Shown: positions 46,518 through 56,029 of the stretch, one piece after another | How the letters are laid out: every line of letters starts with the position of its first letter | Position numbering within the stretch: position 1 is the first letter of the stretch | Origin: Caballeronia sp. SEWSISQ10-4 2 | GTDB taxonomy: Bacteria; Pseudomonadota; Gammaproteobacteria; Burkholderiales; Burkholderiaceae | Assembly: GCF_030464885.1 (NCBI RefSeq) | Contig: NZ_JALPRJ010000021.1 | Location: forward strand, 1-64,000 | Length of the DNA: 64,000 nucleotides | Direction of reading: 5' to 3' | Program-made: the position numbers and the translations under genes | Notes under the pieces: generated by a model | Seen by the model: the letters and a program-made list of their open reading frames with translations, nothing else | Database searches by the model: none | Told to the model about the DNA's origin: nothing

Positions 46518-48385
46518 TGAGCTCGCTACTGGTGTCGCGCCGCGACCTGAACTTCCTCCTCTACGAATGGCTCGACGTCGAGTCGCTCACGCGGATTCCA
46601 CGGTTTGCGGACCATTCCCGCGAGACGTTCGACGCCGTGCTCGATACCAGCGAGCGCATCGCGACCGAACGCTTCGCGCCGCACAACAAGAAGAACGATC
46701 AGCAGGAGCCGCATTTCAACGGCACCACGGTCCACATCATTCCCGAAGTGAAGGCGGCGCTGAAAGTCTTCCGGGACGCGGGGCTGATGGCCGCGGGACA
46801 GGATTTCGAGCGCGGCGGCATGCAGTTGCCAGCTGTCATCGAGAAGGCTGCGTTCGGTTATTTCGTTGCGGCCAATGCGGGTACCAGCTCGTATCCGTTC
46901 CTGACTATGGGCAACGCCAATCTGCTGATCGCGCACGGCACGCCTGCGCAGATCGACACGTTTGCGCAACCGCAGATCGAAGGACGTTTCTTCGGCACGA
47001 TGTGCCTCTCGGAGCCGCAGGCGGGGTCGTCGCTGTCGGACATCACCACGCGCGCGGACCTCGAAGGGACGTCGCCGTGGGGGCGTCAGTACCGCTTGAG
47101 CGGCAACAAGATGTGGATTTCCGCCGGCGAGCATGAACTGTCGGACAACATCGTCCATCTGGTGCTTGCAAAGACACCGGGGCCGCACGGCAAACCGATT
47201 CTGGGCGTAAAAGGGATTTCGCTCTTCATCGTGCCGAAGTTCCTTGTCCGTCCCGATGGCACCTTAGGTGAGCGCAACGACGTCGTGCTGGCCGGCCTGA
47301 ACCACAAGATGGGCTATCGCGGGACGACGAACTGTCTCCTGAACTTCGGCGAAGGCACGCGGTTCCGGCCGAAGGGGCCGGACGGGGAGCCGCGTGCGGG
47401 CGCGATCGGTTACCTCGTCGGCGAGGAGCACCACGGCCTCGCGTACATGTTCCACATGATGAACGAGGCGCGCATCGGCGTCGGCATAGGCGCCACGATG
47501 CTCGGCTACACTGGCTACCTGCATGCGCTCGATTACGCCCGCACTCGCGTGCAGGGCCGGCCTGTCCTGTCGTCTGGCAAGGACGCCGCGTCGCCGCAGA
47601 TTCCGCTCGTCGAGCATGCCGACGTGCGCCGCATGCTGCTCGCGCAGAAAGCGTATGTGGAAGGCGCGCTCGGCCTGAATCTGTACTGCGCGCGGCTGAT
47701 CGACGAGGCGCGGGATGCAGCCGACGCGGCCGCGCGGCGCAAGCTCGGGCTACTGCTCGACATCCTCACGCCGATCGCGAAGAGCTGGCCGTCGCAGTGG
47801 TGCGTCGAGGCCAACAGCCTCGCGATCCAGGTTCATGGTGGTTACGGCTATACGCGTGAATACAACGTCGAGCAGTTCTATCGCGACAACCGTTTGAACC
47901 CGATCCACGAGGGCACGCACGGCATCCAGGCGCTGGACCTGCTCGGGCGCAAGGTCGTGGTGCAGGACGGCGCTGCATTGACGGCCCTGGCCGAGCGCGT
48001 GCAGGCCTGCATCGACCGTGCACGCACAGCTGGCGACATCGAACTGGCGGGCTACGCGCGTGCGCTCGGCGACGCCGTCCAGCAGCTCGGCCAAGTCACG
48101 CGTGCGTTGTGGGCCGCCGGAGATCCGCGCGTGACGCTCGCGAACGCATCGGTCTATCTGGAGGCGTTCGGCCATGTCGTCGTCGCATGGATCTGGCTGG
48201 AGCAGGCCGTCTGCGCGGCGCGTGCGTTCGCGAACGCGCAGGGCGACGATGCCGCCTTCTATCGCGGCAAGCTGGAGGCTGCGCGCTATTTCTTCCGCTG
48301 GGAACTCCCGAAGACCGGCTCGCAGTTCGCGTTGCTAGCTTCGCTCGATACGACCACGCTCGACATGAAGGACGACTGGTTCTGA
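46517..48385 (+). CDS. Acyl-CoA dehydrogenase, long type (about 600 residues)
   Basis: A 622-residue acyl-CoA dehydrogenase. Its N-terminal stretch MSSLLVSRRDLNFLLYEWL is typical of the long bacterial form (3-methylmercaptopropionyl-CoA dehydrogenase/AcdA-like). It also has GTMCLSEPQAGSSLSDITTRA, GNKMWISAGEHELSDNIVH, NEARIGVGIGATMLGYTGYLHALDYARTR and IQVHGGYGYTREYNVEQFYRDNR with the catalytic-base region. The ATG overlaps the thiolase remnant stop (TGATG), so translation is coupled. It oxidises an acyl-CoA to the enoyl-CoA in the same pathway; the substrate is unknown. Confidence 0.93.
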   Translation: MSSLLVSRRDLNFLLYEWLDVESLTRIPRFADHSRETFDAVLDTSERIATERFAPHNKKNDQQEPHFNGTTVHIIPEVKAALKVFRDAGLMAAGQDFERGGMQLPAVIEKAAFGYFVAANAGTSSYPFLTMGNANLLIAHGTPAQIDTFAQPQIEGRFFGTMCLSEPQAGSSLSDITTRADLEGTSPWGRQYRLSGNKMWISAGEHELSDNIVHLVLAKTPGPHGKPILGVKGISLFIVPKFLVRPDGTLGERNDVVLAGLNHKMGYRGTTNCLLNFGEGTRFRPKGPDGEPRAGAIGYLVGEEHHGLAYMFHMMNEARIGVGIGATMLGYTGYLHALDYARTRVQGRPVLSSGKDAASPQIPLVEHADVRRMLLAQKAYVEGALGLNLYCARLIDEARDAADAAARRKLGLLLDILTPIAKSWPSQWCVEANSLAIQVHGGYGYTREYNVEQFYRDNRLNPIHEGTHGIQALDLLGRKVVVQDGAALTALAERVQACIDRARTAGDIELAGYARALGDAVQQLGQVTRALWAAGDPRVTLANASVYLEAFGHVVVAWIWLEQAVCAARAFANAQGDDAAFYRGKLEAARYFFRWELPKTGSQFALLASLDTTTLDMKDDWF

Positions 48386-48432
48386 ATCTGTCGTGCAATC
48401 CGACGTGAAAACAACATAGTTCTGGAGACATC

Positions 48433-49218
48433 ATGGGTACGTTGAAGCAGTTGTTCGATCTTTCCGGCAAGACGGCGCTCATTACGGGCGGCTCGCGCGG
48501 GCTCGGCCTGCAGGTGGCTGAAGCATTGGGCGAGCAGGGTGCGCGCATCGTCTTGTCCGCACGCAAGGCTGGCGAGCTGCGGGAGGCGCAAGCGCACCTG
48601 AAGTCGCTCGGCATCGACGCCGACTGGATCGCCGCAGACGCGGCACTGGACATTGACATCCAGCGTCTTGCCGACGAGACGCTCGCAAAACTGGGCCACA
48701 TCGACATTCTCGTCAATAACGCCGGCGCCACGTGGGGCTCCCCCGCCGAGGACCATCCGGTCGAAGCGTGGGACAAGGTGATGAACCTGAACATTCGCGG
48801 GTTGTTCCTGCTCACGCAGCAGATCGGCAAGCGCTCGATGATCCCGCGCCGGTACGGCAGGATCGTCAATATGGCTTCGGTTGCTGGCCTGCGAGGCAAC
48901 CCGCCCGATTCGCTCAACACTGTCGCCTATAACACCAGCAAGGGCGCAGTCGTGAATTTCACGCGTGCGCTCGCTGGCGAATGGGGGAAGTACGGCATTA
49001 CTGTCAATGCGATTGCACCGGGATTTTTCCCGTCGAAGATGACGCGCGGCGCGCTCGAGCACCTCGGGGTCGAGAAGCTGGCAGCGGACCTGCCATTGCA
49101 GCGGATTGGCGACGACGAGGATCTGAAGGGTGTCAGCTTGCTGTTCGCGTCGGACGCCAGCAAGCACATTACTGGACAGATACTTGCTGTGGACGGTGGC
49201 GCGAGCGCCGTGCTGTGA
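48433..49218 (+). CDS. Short-chain dehydrogenase/reductase
   Basis: A 261-residue classical SDR. The cofactor motif is ALITGGSRGLGLQVAEALGEQG (about 14-35), with NNAG near residue 95. The catalytic Ser-Tyr-Lys lies in IVNMASVAGLRG and VAYNTSKGAVVNFTRALA, and the closing ITGQILAVDGGASAVL is typical. It would reduce or oxidise a hydroxy/oxo group. In the Lva-like interpretation it could interconvert 4-oxo and 4-hydroxyacyl groups. It follows the long acyl-CoA dehydrogenase by 47 bp. Confidence 0.93.
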   Translation: MGTLKQLFDLSGKTALITGGSRGLGLQVAEALGEQGARIVLSARKAGELREAQAHLKSLGIDADWIAADAALDIDIQRLADETLAKLGHIDILVNNAGATWGSPAEDHPVEAWDKVMNLNIRGLFLLTQQIGKRSMIPRRYGRIVNMASVAGLRGNPPDSLNTVAYNTSKGAVVNFTRALAGEWGKYGITVNAIAPGFFPSKMTRGALEHLGVEKLAADLPLQRIGDDEDLKGVSLLFASDASKHITGQILAVDGGASAVL

Positions 49219-49252
49219 TAGCGACGTGACGACAACGCAGGGGAGGGGGTAG

Positions 49253-50173
49253 GTGACAGACTTCAATGGAAAGGTCGCGGTCGTGACGGGAGCCGGCTCG
49301 GGGTTCGGCCGCGAGTTCGCTCGCGCAGGTGCAGCGCTCGGCATGAAGCTCGTGCTGGCCGATGTGCAGCAGGACGCGCTCCACGACACGGTGAAGGAGC
49401 TCGAAGCGCGTGGCGCACAGGTGATTGCACAGCGTGTCGACGTGAGTCGCGCAGAACAGGTCGAAGTGCTCGCGGAGTCGGCGTTTTCCAGGTTCGGCGC
49501 AGTGCATCTGCTGTTCAACAACGCCGGCGTCGGCGGCAGCGGCGGGCTCGTATGGGAGAGCACCGTGCAGGACTGGGAGTGGACGCTGGGCGTGAACCTG
49601 TGGGGTGTCGTGCACGGCATACGCGCATTCGTGCCGCGCATGCTCGCAGCGGCACGGCTAGACCTGGACTATCGCGGCCACATCGCGAACACCGCGTCGA
49701 TGGCGGGGCTCGTCAATGCGGCCATGATGGGGACTTACAGTGTGTCGAAACACGCGGTGGTATCGCTTTCGGAAACGCTGTTTCACGATCTTTCGCTTAC
49801 CGGCGAGCAAGTGCGGTGCTCGGTGCTGTGTCCGTACTTCGTGTCGACCGGGATCACGCGCTCAGAGCGCAATCGTCCCACTGAGCTGGCCGAAGAAGGA
49901 CCGCTGACCCGATCGCAGCAGGTCGCCAAGGCCATGAACGAGAAGGCGGTGAGCGCGAGCCGGGTCAGCGCGAAACAGATTGCCCAGATGACCTTCGACG
50001 CCATTCGAGATGGGAGCTTCTACATCTATTCGCATCCGCACCGGCTTGCCGGCGTCGAAAGCCGCATGACCGACCTGTTGACGGCGCGCAATCCGGTCGA
50101 CCCGCTGGCAGCACAGCCGGAGGTGCGCGCGGCACTTGAGGCGGCGGCGCGGATAAGGAACGAATTTATTTGA
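49253..50173 (+). CDS. Short-chain dehydrogenase/reductase
   Basis: A 306-residue classical SDR with VAVVTGAGSGFGREFARAGA (about 7-26), LLFNNAGVGG, and the catalytic NTASMAGLVN and TYSVSKHAVVSLSETLFHD. It starts with GTG at 49253, preceded by a purine-rich GGGGAGGGGG. It is longer than the preceding SDR because of a C-terminal extension (HRLAGVESRMTDLL onward), as in oxidoreductases acting on larger hydrophobic alcohols. It is the last gene of the acyl-CoA operon. Confidence 0.9.
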   Translation: MTDFNGKVAVVTGAGSGFGREFARAGAALGMKLVLADVQQDALHDTVKELEARGAQVIAQRVDVSRAEQVEVLAESAFSRFGAVHLLFNNAGVGGSGGLVWESTVQDWEWTLGVNLWGVVHGIRAFVPRMLAAARLDLDYRGHIANTASMAGLVNAAMMGTYSVSKHAVVSLSETLFHDLSLTGEQVRCSVLCPYFVSTGITRSERNRPTELAEEGPLTRSQQVAKAMNEKAVSASRVSAKQIAQMTFDAIRDGSFYIYSHPHRLAGVESRMTDLLTARNPVDPLAAQPEVRAALEAAARIRNEFI

Positions 50174-50483
50174 TCAGGTCGCCCATACGGAACAACTGAT
50201 TGCGGGTTTCGATCGGAATCAGGGTCGCGCTCCTTAAGGAGAATGCGGGATTGCATGGAGAGGAACCCCCCGCAACCAGTTGCTAGCTATCTTGGTGGAC
50301 ACTATCCTCACGTGCTATACCGCTTTGCTCAAGATGAGTTCGCCGTGCGCCCTCGACCAAATGCGACCGAACTTGTCTGACCGGGCATAGGTTGGAAATC
50401 GGTCGAACCATCCAATAGCTTTTTAACGGGCATCTACAACGCCGTCGCCGGGGCGGCGGTTGCGGACCTCGCGCTATCCATCT
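50174..50483. other. Non-coding stretch after the acyl-CoA operon
   Basis: About 310 bp without a gene. Nothing beyond possible decayed mobile-element sequence is seen, and no intrinsic terminator was clear. It leads into the duplicated LysR fragment. Confidence 0.35.
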
Positions 50484-50825
50484 TCGAAGCGCTCTCTGAG
50501 GTCACAACCTGATAGTTGAGCGATGGTAGGTTCGACTTGCATATCGTGATGCCAAGCGCAGCTTTTTTCTCCGCTACCGCTCGCTCCACGAGCTCAGGTG
50601 ATGCGACATTGAGATTAAGGGTTATCTGCGGATAGCGATCGCAAAATTCACCGATCGCCATGGAAACCGGGTCTGCTGGCGTGAAGGCGCTGTGGTCAAT
50701 GAGCCAGATCGACAGTTCGCCGCGAATCTCGTTCTTCGCTGTTCCCAGCACCTCGCGAAATTCGTCGATGGCGTCCAGTAGGCGCAGCGTAGCAGCGTAG
50801 GCGACCTGACCCTCTGCGGTAAGTT
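50484..50825 (-). pseudogene. Truncated copy of the LysR gene at 11364-12314
   Basis: The segment matches 11774-12115 with only scattered substitutions and no net length change over 342 bp. It encodes the middle of the regulator (ELSIWLIDHSAFTPADPVSM, GEFCDRYPQITLNLNVASPELVERAV, KAALGITICKSNLPSLNYQV). Both ends are abrupt. The DNA-binding domain and the C-terminal half are absent, so no functional regulator is made. It is a recent partial duplication, on the same strand as its parent. Confidence 0.85.
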
Positions 50826-51137
50826 AGCAACCCGGCACTAACCCTGACCACTACCGGCGGAACCCAGCAGCCGACGCTGACCCAGAACCGCTATCAGCAA
50901 GTCTTGTGTAAGGGTACCCTTAACCTTTATAGGTATTTGCTGATAAAAAATACAGTGGCTCCTGAATGCGAGGAGCCGGGTTAGCACGGAGAATTGATCG
51001 GCAGCAAGAGTCTGCTTGTGTCTGATATCGCGCCTCGATTTGGCGGTTAGCGCCAATTCCTCAAGGTGCGATGATCTCCATGGCAATTTTACTGAGGCAA
51101 GATGGGATGGTTGCGATTACGGTGAGGGGCCAAATAC
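50826..51137. promoter_or_regulatory. Structured upstream region of the histidine kinase gene
   Basis: This 312-bp gap contains nested dyads. TATCAGCAA (50892-50900) and TTGCTGATA (50937-50945) flank a 14-bp perfect palindrome TAAGGGTACCCTTA (50909-50922). A hairpin GGCTCC...GGAGCC (50957-50977) follows. The region is a strong candidate for operators, a leader RNA or a small RNA. GAGGGGC before 51138 is the kinase ribosome site. Confidence 0.5.
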
Positions 51138-53696
51138 ATGAATAAACCATCGCCGACCGAAGACAGTGCCGCGAGTATCGATCCGAGCCCGATACCGCCT
51201 GCCATTCGAGCCGATACTTATACGCAAGAACAAGCTGATCCGCTACGCGAATACCAGGAAGATATGGATCGTCAACTGGTTGAACACACTGCGGATCTGC
51301 TCGAACGAAATCGGCGGCTACAAGAGGAAATCGCCGGCTGGAAGAAGACATTCGAAGAAGGACAAGGCAAATCGGAGGGGCGCTTGCATCGCCTCGCAGG
51401 AAATATTCCTGGATTTCTCTACACCTTTCGCATGTCTTCCGACGGGCGCTTCAGTTTTCCGTTTGCCAGTGACGGGATCCGGGAAATCTATGATCTGGAC
51501 CCGGACGACGTCGCAACCGATATGGCGCCGCTCCATGCAATGGCTCATCCGGATGACCGGCTATCCATTGAGGAGGCTATCGGGAAATCCGCTCGCGAAC
51601 TCAGCTTTTTCAACGTTGAATTTCGGGTGCTCAATCCCGTGAGGGGCGAACTCTGGATAGAGTCTCGCTCCATGCCGGAGCGAGAGCCGGACGGCGGCGT
51701 CCTGTGGCATGGCGTCATGTTCGACATTGGCGCGCGCAAGGCGGCCGAGATGGCGCTGCGTGCAAGCGAACAGCGCTACCGGGAAATCTTCGACAATGTG
51801 TCCGACGCGCTCTTTTTGCTGGAGGTCACAGCCGATTCGACGTTCCGTTTTATCGAAGTCAATCCCGCCGTCGAAAGGCTGATGGAACTGTCTCGCGACG
51901 AGATCGTCGGGAAGCATGTGGAGGAACTCATGAGCAGCGAACAGGCTCATCGCCTGATTGCGAGCTTGCGGCGGTGCCTGGAGGTCGACGCGCGCATTGA
52001 TGAAGAGGTCGAACTCGATCTGCCTGCCGGATCCTATGCTTTCCATGTGGATTTTCTTCCAGTGCGGGGCGTTACTGGCGGACGCGTTCGTCGCGTTGCC
52101 GGGATTGCGCGAGATATCACCATACGCAAGCAGCACGAAGCGGTACTGCAGGAACGCGGCGAACTGGCGTTGAGACTAAGGAAACTGGTAGAGATTGCAC
52201 CGGGTGTGCTAGGCGAATTCTTGCTGTCACCCAATGGAAACGTGAGCATGCCGAACGCGTCGGATCAATTGGAAGAACTCATCGGCCTCAGCCGTGAGGA
52301 TGTCATGGAGGACGCATCCCGTATCCATCCATTGATACATCCGGACGACCTTCCTAAACACCTGGCGTCCATTGCCGAGTCAGCCCACACGATGGAGCCT
52401 TGGCACGATGAGTTTCGAGTGCGGCATCCGCGCAAGGGCGACGTCTGGATCGAAGGACGTTCCATACCTGATCGTGAGCCGGATGGCGGAATTCGATGGT
52501 ATGGATTCCTCCATGACGTGACCGGGCGCAAGCGTACGGAGGCGTTGCTGCATGCCAGCGAAGAGAAGTTTCGTACGTTGGCGGAGCACTCACCCGATGT
52601 TATTGGTCGCTACGACAGGGAAGGCAAGCGCATTTACGTTAATCCGCAATATGAACGGATCAGCGGCGCTTCGCCGGCGCAGTGTCTTGGCAAGACAGCG
52701 CTTGAGTTCGCGTTTTTACCGCCGTTGGTGGCTGCGCAGTTCTCGCAAAAGCTCATGGAGGCGATGGAATCCGGAGTCACCGCCGAGATCGATTTCAACT
52801 GGACAAAGGACGGGAAAGCGATATGGTGGTTCGTGCGTATCGTGCCCGAGTTCGACGCGAATGGCGAAGTGGCCAGCGCATTGGCCATCTCATGCGACAT
52901 TTCGGAGCGCAAGGAGATTGAGGAAGTGCTGCGCGCCCTGGTCACGCGTCGCGACGCGGATCGGGAGGAGGAGCGCCGCCGTATTGCCCGGGAGCTTCAC
53001 GACGAACTCGGGCAGCAGTTGTCGGCGGTGCGCATGAAGGTCGGTGTGCTCGACCTGCAGTTCGGCAAGGACCAGCCACTGCTGCGCAAGGAGATGGCGC
53101 GTCTGCTGGCGCTGGTGGACAAGACTATTCAGGTCACCCGGGATGTATCGACCTCACTACGGCCGGCAGTGCTGGACATGGGCATTATCGCGGCGCTGGA
53201 ATGGCTAACGGTAGAGTTTTCCCAATACAGCGGGCTTCCGTGCGACCTGGACGTGTCCGAACGCGAGGTCGACCTGAGCGAGGAAATGGCGGTCGCCGTG
53301 TTCCGTATCACCCAGGAGTCACTGACGAACGTGGCACGCCATTCGAAGGCGGACAGCATCCAGGTCACCTTTAATCTCGAGCAGGAAACCATCTTCCTCG
53401 AGGTAAAGGACAACGGCGTTGGGTTCGATTCGGAAAGCTTGCAGAAGTCGGATTCGTTCGGTCTCTTTGGAATCCGCGAGCGCGCAATTGCGGTTGGCGG
53501 CGAAGCCCTCGTTTCCAGCAAGCCTGGTTGCGGTACCGTGGTACAGGTGCACATTCCGCTGGAAAAGGGGGAGCGCTCGGGTGGAGGTGGAGACGAAGAC
53601 GCGGTCGTCCTCAGGCGTCTATCCGCTGCGAGCCTCGATCGAGCCGGCATCTCCCAATTCCGCGGACGGTTCAGGCCGGACAAGGAAGGGAAATGA
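51138..53696 (+). CDS. Multi-PAS sensor histidine kinase, NarL-partner (HisKA_3) type
   Basis: An 852-residue cytoplasmic sensor kinase with no clear membrane helix. A coiled N-terminus is followed by four PAS/PAC units (about 75-205, 205-335, 340-465 and 470-605; PAC endings such as WHGVMFDIGARKAAE and WYGFLHDVTGRKRTE). The H-box RRIARELHDELGQQLSAVRM holds the phosphorylatable histidine. The ATPase domain has ITQESLTNVARHSKA, VKDNGVGFD and FGLFGIRERAIAVGG. Such kinases normally partner NarL/FixJ-type response regulators, but no receiver-domain gene is adjacent, so it is an orphan in this window. The last 30 residues are low-complexity and not family-like. Confidence 0.92.
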   Translation: MNKPSPTEDSAASIDPSPIPPAIRADTYTQEQADPLREYQEDMDRQLVEHTADLLERNRRLQEEIAGWKKTFEEGQGKSEGRLHRLAGNIPGFLYTFRMSSDGRFSFPFASDGIREIYDLDPDDVATDMAPLHAMAHPDDRLSIEEAIGKSARELSFFNVEFRVLNPVRGELWIESRSMPEREPDGGVLWHGVMFDIGARKAAEMALRASEQRYREIFDNVSDALFLLEVTADSTFRFIEVNPAVERLMELSRDEIVGKHVEELMSSEQAHRLIASLRRCLEVDARIDEEVELDLPAGSYAFHVDFLPVRGVTGGRVRRVAGIARDITIRKQHEAVLQERGELALRLRKLVEIAPGVLGEFLLSPNGNVSMPNASDQLEELIGLSREDVMEDASRIHPLIHPDDLPKHLASIAESAHTMEPWHDEFRVRHPRKGDVWIEGRSIPDREPDGGIRWYGFLHDVTGRKRTEALLHASEEKFRTLAEHSPDVIGRYDREGKRIYVNPQYERISGASPAQCLGKTALEFAFLPPLVAAQFSQKLMEAMESGVTAEIDFNWTKDGKAIWWFVRIVPEFDANGEVASALAISCDISERKEIEEVLRALVTRRDADREEERRRIARELHDELGQQLSAVRMKVGVLDLQFGKDQPLLRKEMARLLALVDKTIQVTRDVSTSLRPAVLDMGIIAALEWLTVEFSQYSGLPCDLDVSEREVDLSEEMAVAVFRITQESLTNVARHSKADSIQVTFNLEQETIFLEVKDNGVGFDSESLQKSDSFGLFGIRERAIAVGGEALVSSKPGCGTVVQVHIPLEKGERSGGGGDEDAVVLRRLSAASLDRAGISQFRGRFRPDKEGK

Positions 53697-53811
53697 AATA
53701 GGCTTGCCTGGGCTGGAACCCGGATGTGCAAAGCTGCGGAGATCGCCTATCCTTGCGCAGCAACAATAAGGCGACGTGGCGACGGTCTGCCGGATAGACA
53801 AAGGAGATCGA

Positions 53812-53931
53812 GTGATCCGACATCCAGACGATGCGTACGGAATACCGGCGTACGAGTGCTGTCCTATGGTTGAGCCTATGCATGGGCTCGCTTGTCCAGG
53901 CTTTGCCAGGAGGAATGGCACATGGCCTTGA
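53812..53931 (+). CDS. Possible 39-codon leader ORF overlapping the AraC start
   Basis: A GTG at 53812, preceded by AAAGGAG at good spacing, opens a 39-residue frame (VIRHPDDAYGIPAYECCPM...) that ends at 53931, 10 bases inside the next gene. It has no family signature. The good ribosome site and overlapping stop suggest either translational coupling to the AraC gene or chance. Confidence is low. Confidence 0.25.
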   Translation: MIRHPDDAYGIPAYECCPMVEPMHGLACPGFARRNGTWP

Positions 53932-54872
53932 TGGAACATTTTTCGACGGCGGAAGTGCAGGCAAACGATCGCATCGGGCTCTGGAACCAGATCGTCGGGC
54001 AGACCTTTCGCGGTGGCGCCGTCGATGCTCAGCAAGACGATTTCCTCGCGGAATTCTGGCGCTGGAATGTCGGCCCCATCCGGCTGATGCGCGCAAAATC
54101 CCAACGCTCGACGGTGACGCGATGGAAGCAATCCCGTGCAGACGACGCTGACGCGGGCCGGCTGATCCTGCATATTCAAAACCGGGGGGCTTCGCAAACC
54201 ACACAACATGCGCGTTCGGCAACTCTGTCGGCTGGAGACCTGACGCTGTGTGACGCCGCCAGCCCCTATACGCTCGATATTTCGGATGGCAACGATCTCC
54301 TTGTTCTCGATGTTCCGGTGTCGTGCTTTGACCATCCGGACAAGGTGACGGGTTTGATAACGCAGCGACTGTCCAGTGGCAGCCCGCACGTCGCGCTGTT
54401 GCGGCGCTTTGTCCTGTCGCTCTGGGATGAATTCGGTGGCTGGGTATCGGAAAACGAAGACGATACGGCTCTGGGACGCGCCCTTTCCGAGCTCGCCGGC
54501 CTGGCGTTGTCGCCAGACGCGATTATCGATGTCGCGGGAACGAACGAGGATCGCGAAAGAATTCGCAACTGGATACAGGAAAGGTTGACCGACCCCGACC
54601 TTTCAACCTCAATGATCGCCAACCGGTTGAATCTTCCGGTGCGAACCATACAGGACATATTCGCGCGCATGGGAACCACGCCAACGCAATACATTCTTCG
54701 CCATCGGCTCGAACGTGCGCACTCAATGCTGATCGATCATGCCGACAGGTCGGTCACCGACATTGCTTTTGAGGTGGGTTTCAACGACTCCAATTATTTC
54801 AGCCGAGCGTTCAAAAGGCGTTTTGACGTAACACCCAGCATGCTAAGAGCGAGATTGCGAAAATCTTCATGA
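53922..54872 (+). CDS. AraC-family transcriptional regulator
   Basis: A 316-residue regulator with an AraC_binding_2-type N-terminal sensor (FSTAEVQANDRIGLWNQIVG, then LILHIQNRG and TLSAGDLTLCDAASPYTL). The C-terminal DNA-binding domain includes STSMIANRLNLPVRTIQDIF and VTDIAFEVGFNDSNYFSRAFKRRF. The ATG at 53922 is preceded by AGGAGGA with 6-7 nt spacing. This family often controls aromatic, benzoate or alkane genes. It converges on an aryl-alcohol-type dehydrogenase gene, a reasonable target. Confidence 0.92.
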   Translation: MALMEHFSTAEVQANDRIGLWNQIVGQTFRGGAVDAQQDDFLAEFWRWNVGPIRLMRAKSQRSTVTRWKQSRADDADAGRLILHIQNRGASQTTQHARSATLSAGDLTLCDAASPYTLDISDGNDLLVLDVPVSCFDHPDKVTGLITQRLSSGSPHVALLRRFVLSLWDEFGGWVSENEDDTALGRALSELAGLALSPDAIIDVAGTNEDRERIRNWIQERLTDPDLSTSMIANRLNLPVRTIQDIFARMGTTPTQYILRHRLERAHSMLIDHADRSVTDIAFEVGFNDSNYFSRAFKRRFDVTPSMLRARLRKSS

Positions 54873-54925
54873 GGAGGGGTGTTAAATGGCGGCGTTGCCG
54901 CCACCACTTAGCGGCTCACTTGCAA

Positions 54926-56020
54926 CTACATTCTCAGCACAGGCTTTAGTGCAATGCCTTTGGCCGAGTCCTGCATAGCCTGATTTATCTGCCCGAACTC
55001 ATAGAAACGGATAAGACGGTCGAACGGGAAACGACCCTGTCGCCAGAGTTCAATCAGTTTCGGAATGAACAGCTTGGGAACACAGTCTCCCTCGATGGCT
55101 CCGCCAACAGACTGCCCGAAGAACAGGCTGTTGATCGGCAGGGTAATCGATGCCCCCGGAGACGATACACCGAGGATGACGCACTGACCGAGCGGCAGCA
55201 GCGATTCGACCGCCTGCTGAATCACCGCTGGCACGGCCGTTGTGTCCAGCGAATATCCCACGCCGCCACAGAGCGCGCGGATCGCGTCGACGGCATTACC
55301 CTCCGCCGCATTGATCGTATGCGTCGCCCCGAGTTCCTTCGCCAGCGTGAGCCGGTTGGCATGGACATCCACCGCTATGATGGTCGTGCAGCCGACAACC
55401 TGTGCGGCCATGATGGCCGAAAGCCCGACTGCTCCCGCGCCGAAGACCGCAATGGAAGACCCGATCGCGGGCTTGAGCTTGTTCATCACCGTGCCTGCAC
55501 CGGTCTGGATTCCGCAACCCAGAGGACCAAGCAGTGCCAGGTCAACATCCTTTGGAACTTTGACGGCGTTGCGTTCGTTGGCAAGCGCATAGCTTGCGAA
55601 TGCCGACTGACCGAAGAAATTTCCGCTGATATCGACGCCATCGCAACAGATGGTGGCGCTTCCATCGGCGCGGCGTCCGGAAAAATTGAGCGGTAGCGCC
55701 TGATAACAATAAGTGGGAAGGCAGCGCAGGCAGTTGGGGCATTTCCCGCACGATGCAACAGTCAGTACGACGTGATCGCCAACGGCAAGTTCGGTCACGG
55801 CCGACCCGATCTTTTCCACCACGCCAGCGCCTTCATGGCCGAGGACGGCCGGAAGCGGTACCGGCAAATGCTGGTCACGCACGCTGACGTCTGTATGGCA
55901 GAGGCCCGTGGCGACGATGCGCACCAGTACTTCGTCATCCTGAGGTTCGTCGAGCGTAACGGTTTTCAGTTCCCAATCCGCACCGCAACATTGCGTCACG
56001 GCTGCAAGTGTCTCGATCAT
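54926..56020 (-). CDS. Zinc-dependent alcohol dehydrogenase, aryl/benzyl-alcohol type
   Basis: A 364-residue zinc MDR enzyme. Catalytic zinc ligands lie in TGLCHTDVSVRD and GHEGAGVVE, the structural zinc cysteines in CGKCPNCLRCLPTYC, and the Rossmann motif in FGAGAVGLSAIMAAQVVG followed by VDVHANRL with an NAD-type aspartate. The layout is that of class III-like aryl-alcohol dehydrogenases (XylB, AreB). It interconverts an aromatic or allylic alcohol and its aldehyde. The upstream GFA-family gene starts the unit; the two genes are separated by 9 bp. Confidence 0.92.
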   Translation of the reverse strand: MIETLAAVTQCCGADWELKTVTLDEPQDDEVLVRIVATGLCHTDVSVRDQHLPVPLPAVLGHEGAGVVEKIGSAVTELAVGDHVVLTVASCGKCPNCLRCLPTYCYQALPLNFSGRRADGSATICCDGVDISGNFFGQSAFASYALANERNAVKVPKDVDLALLGPLGCGIQTGAGTVMNKLKPAIGSSIAVFGAGAVGLSAIMAAQVVGCTTIIAVDVHANRLTLAKELGATHTINAAEGNAVDAIRALCGGVGYSLDTTAVPAVIQQAVESLLPLGQCVILGVSSPGASITLPINSLFFGQSVGGAIEGDCVPKLFIPKLIELWRQGRFPFDRLIRFYEFGQINQAMQDSAKGIALKPVLRM

Positions 56021-56029
56021 GGTCTTTCC

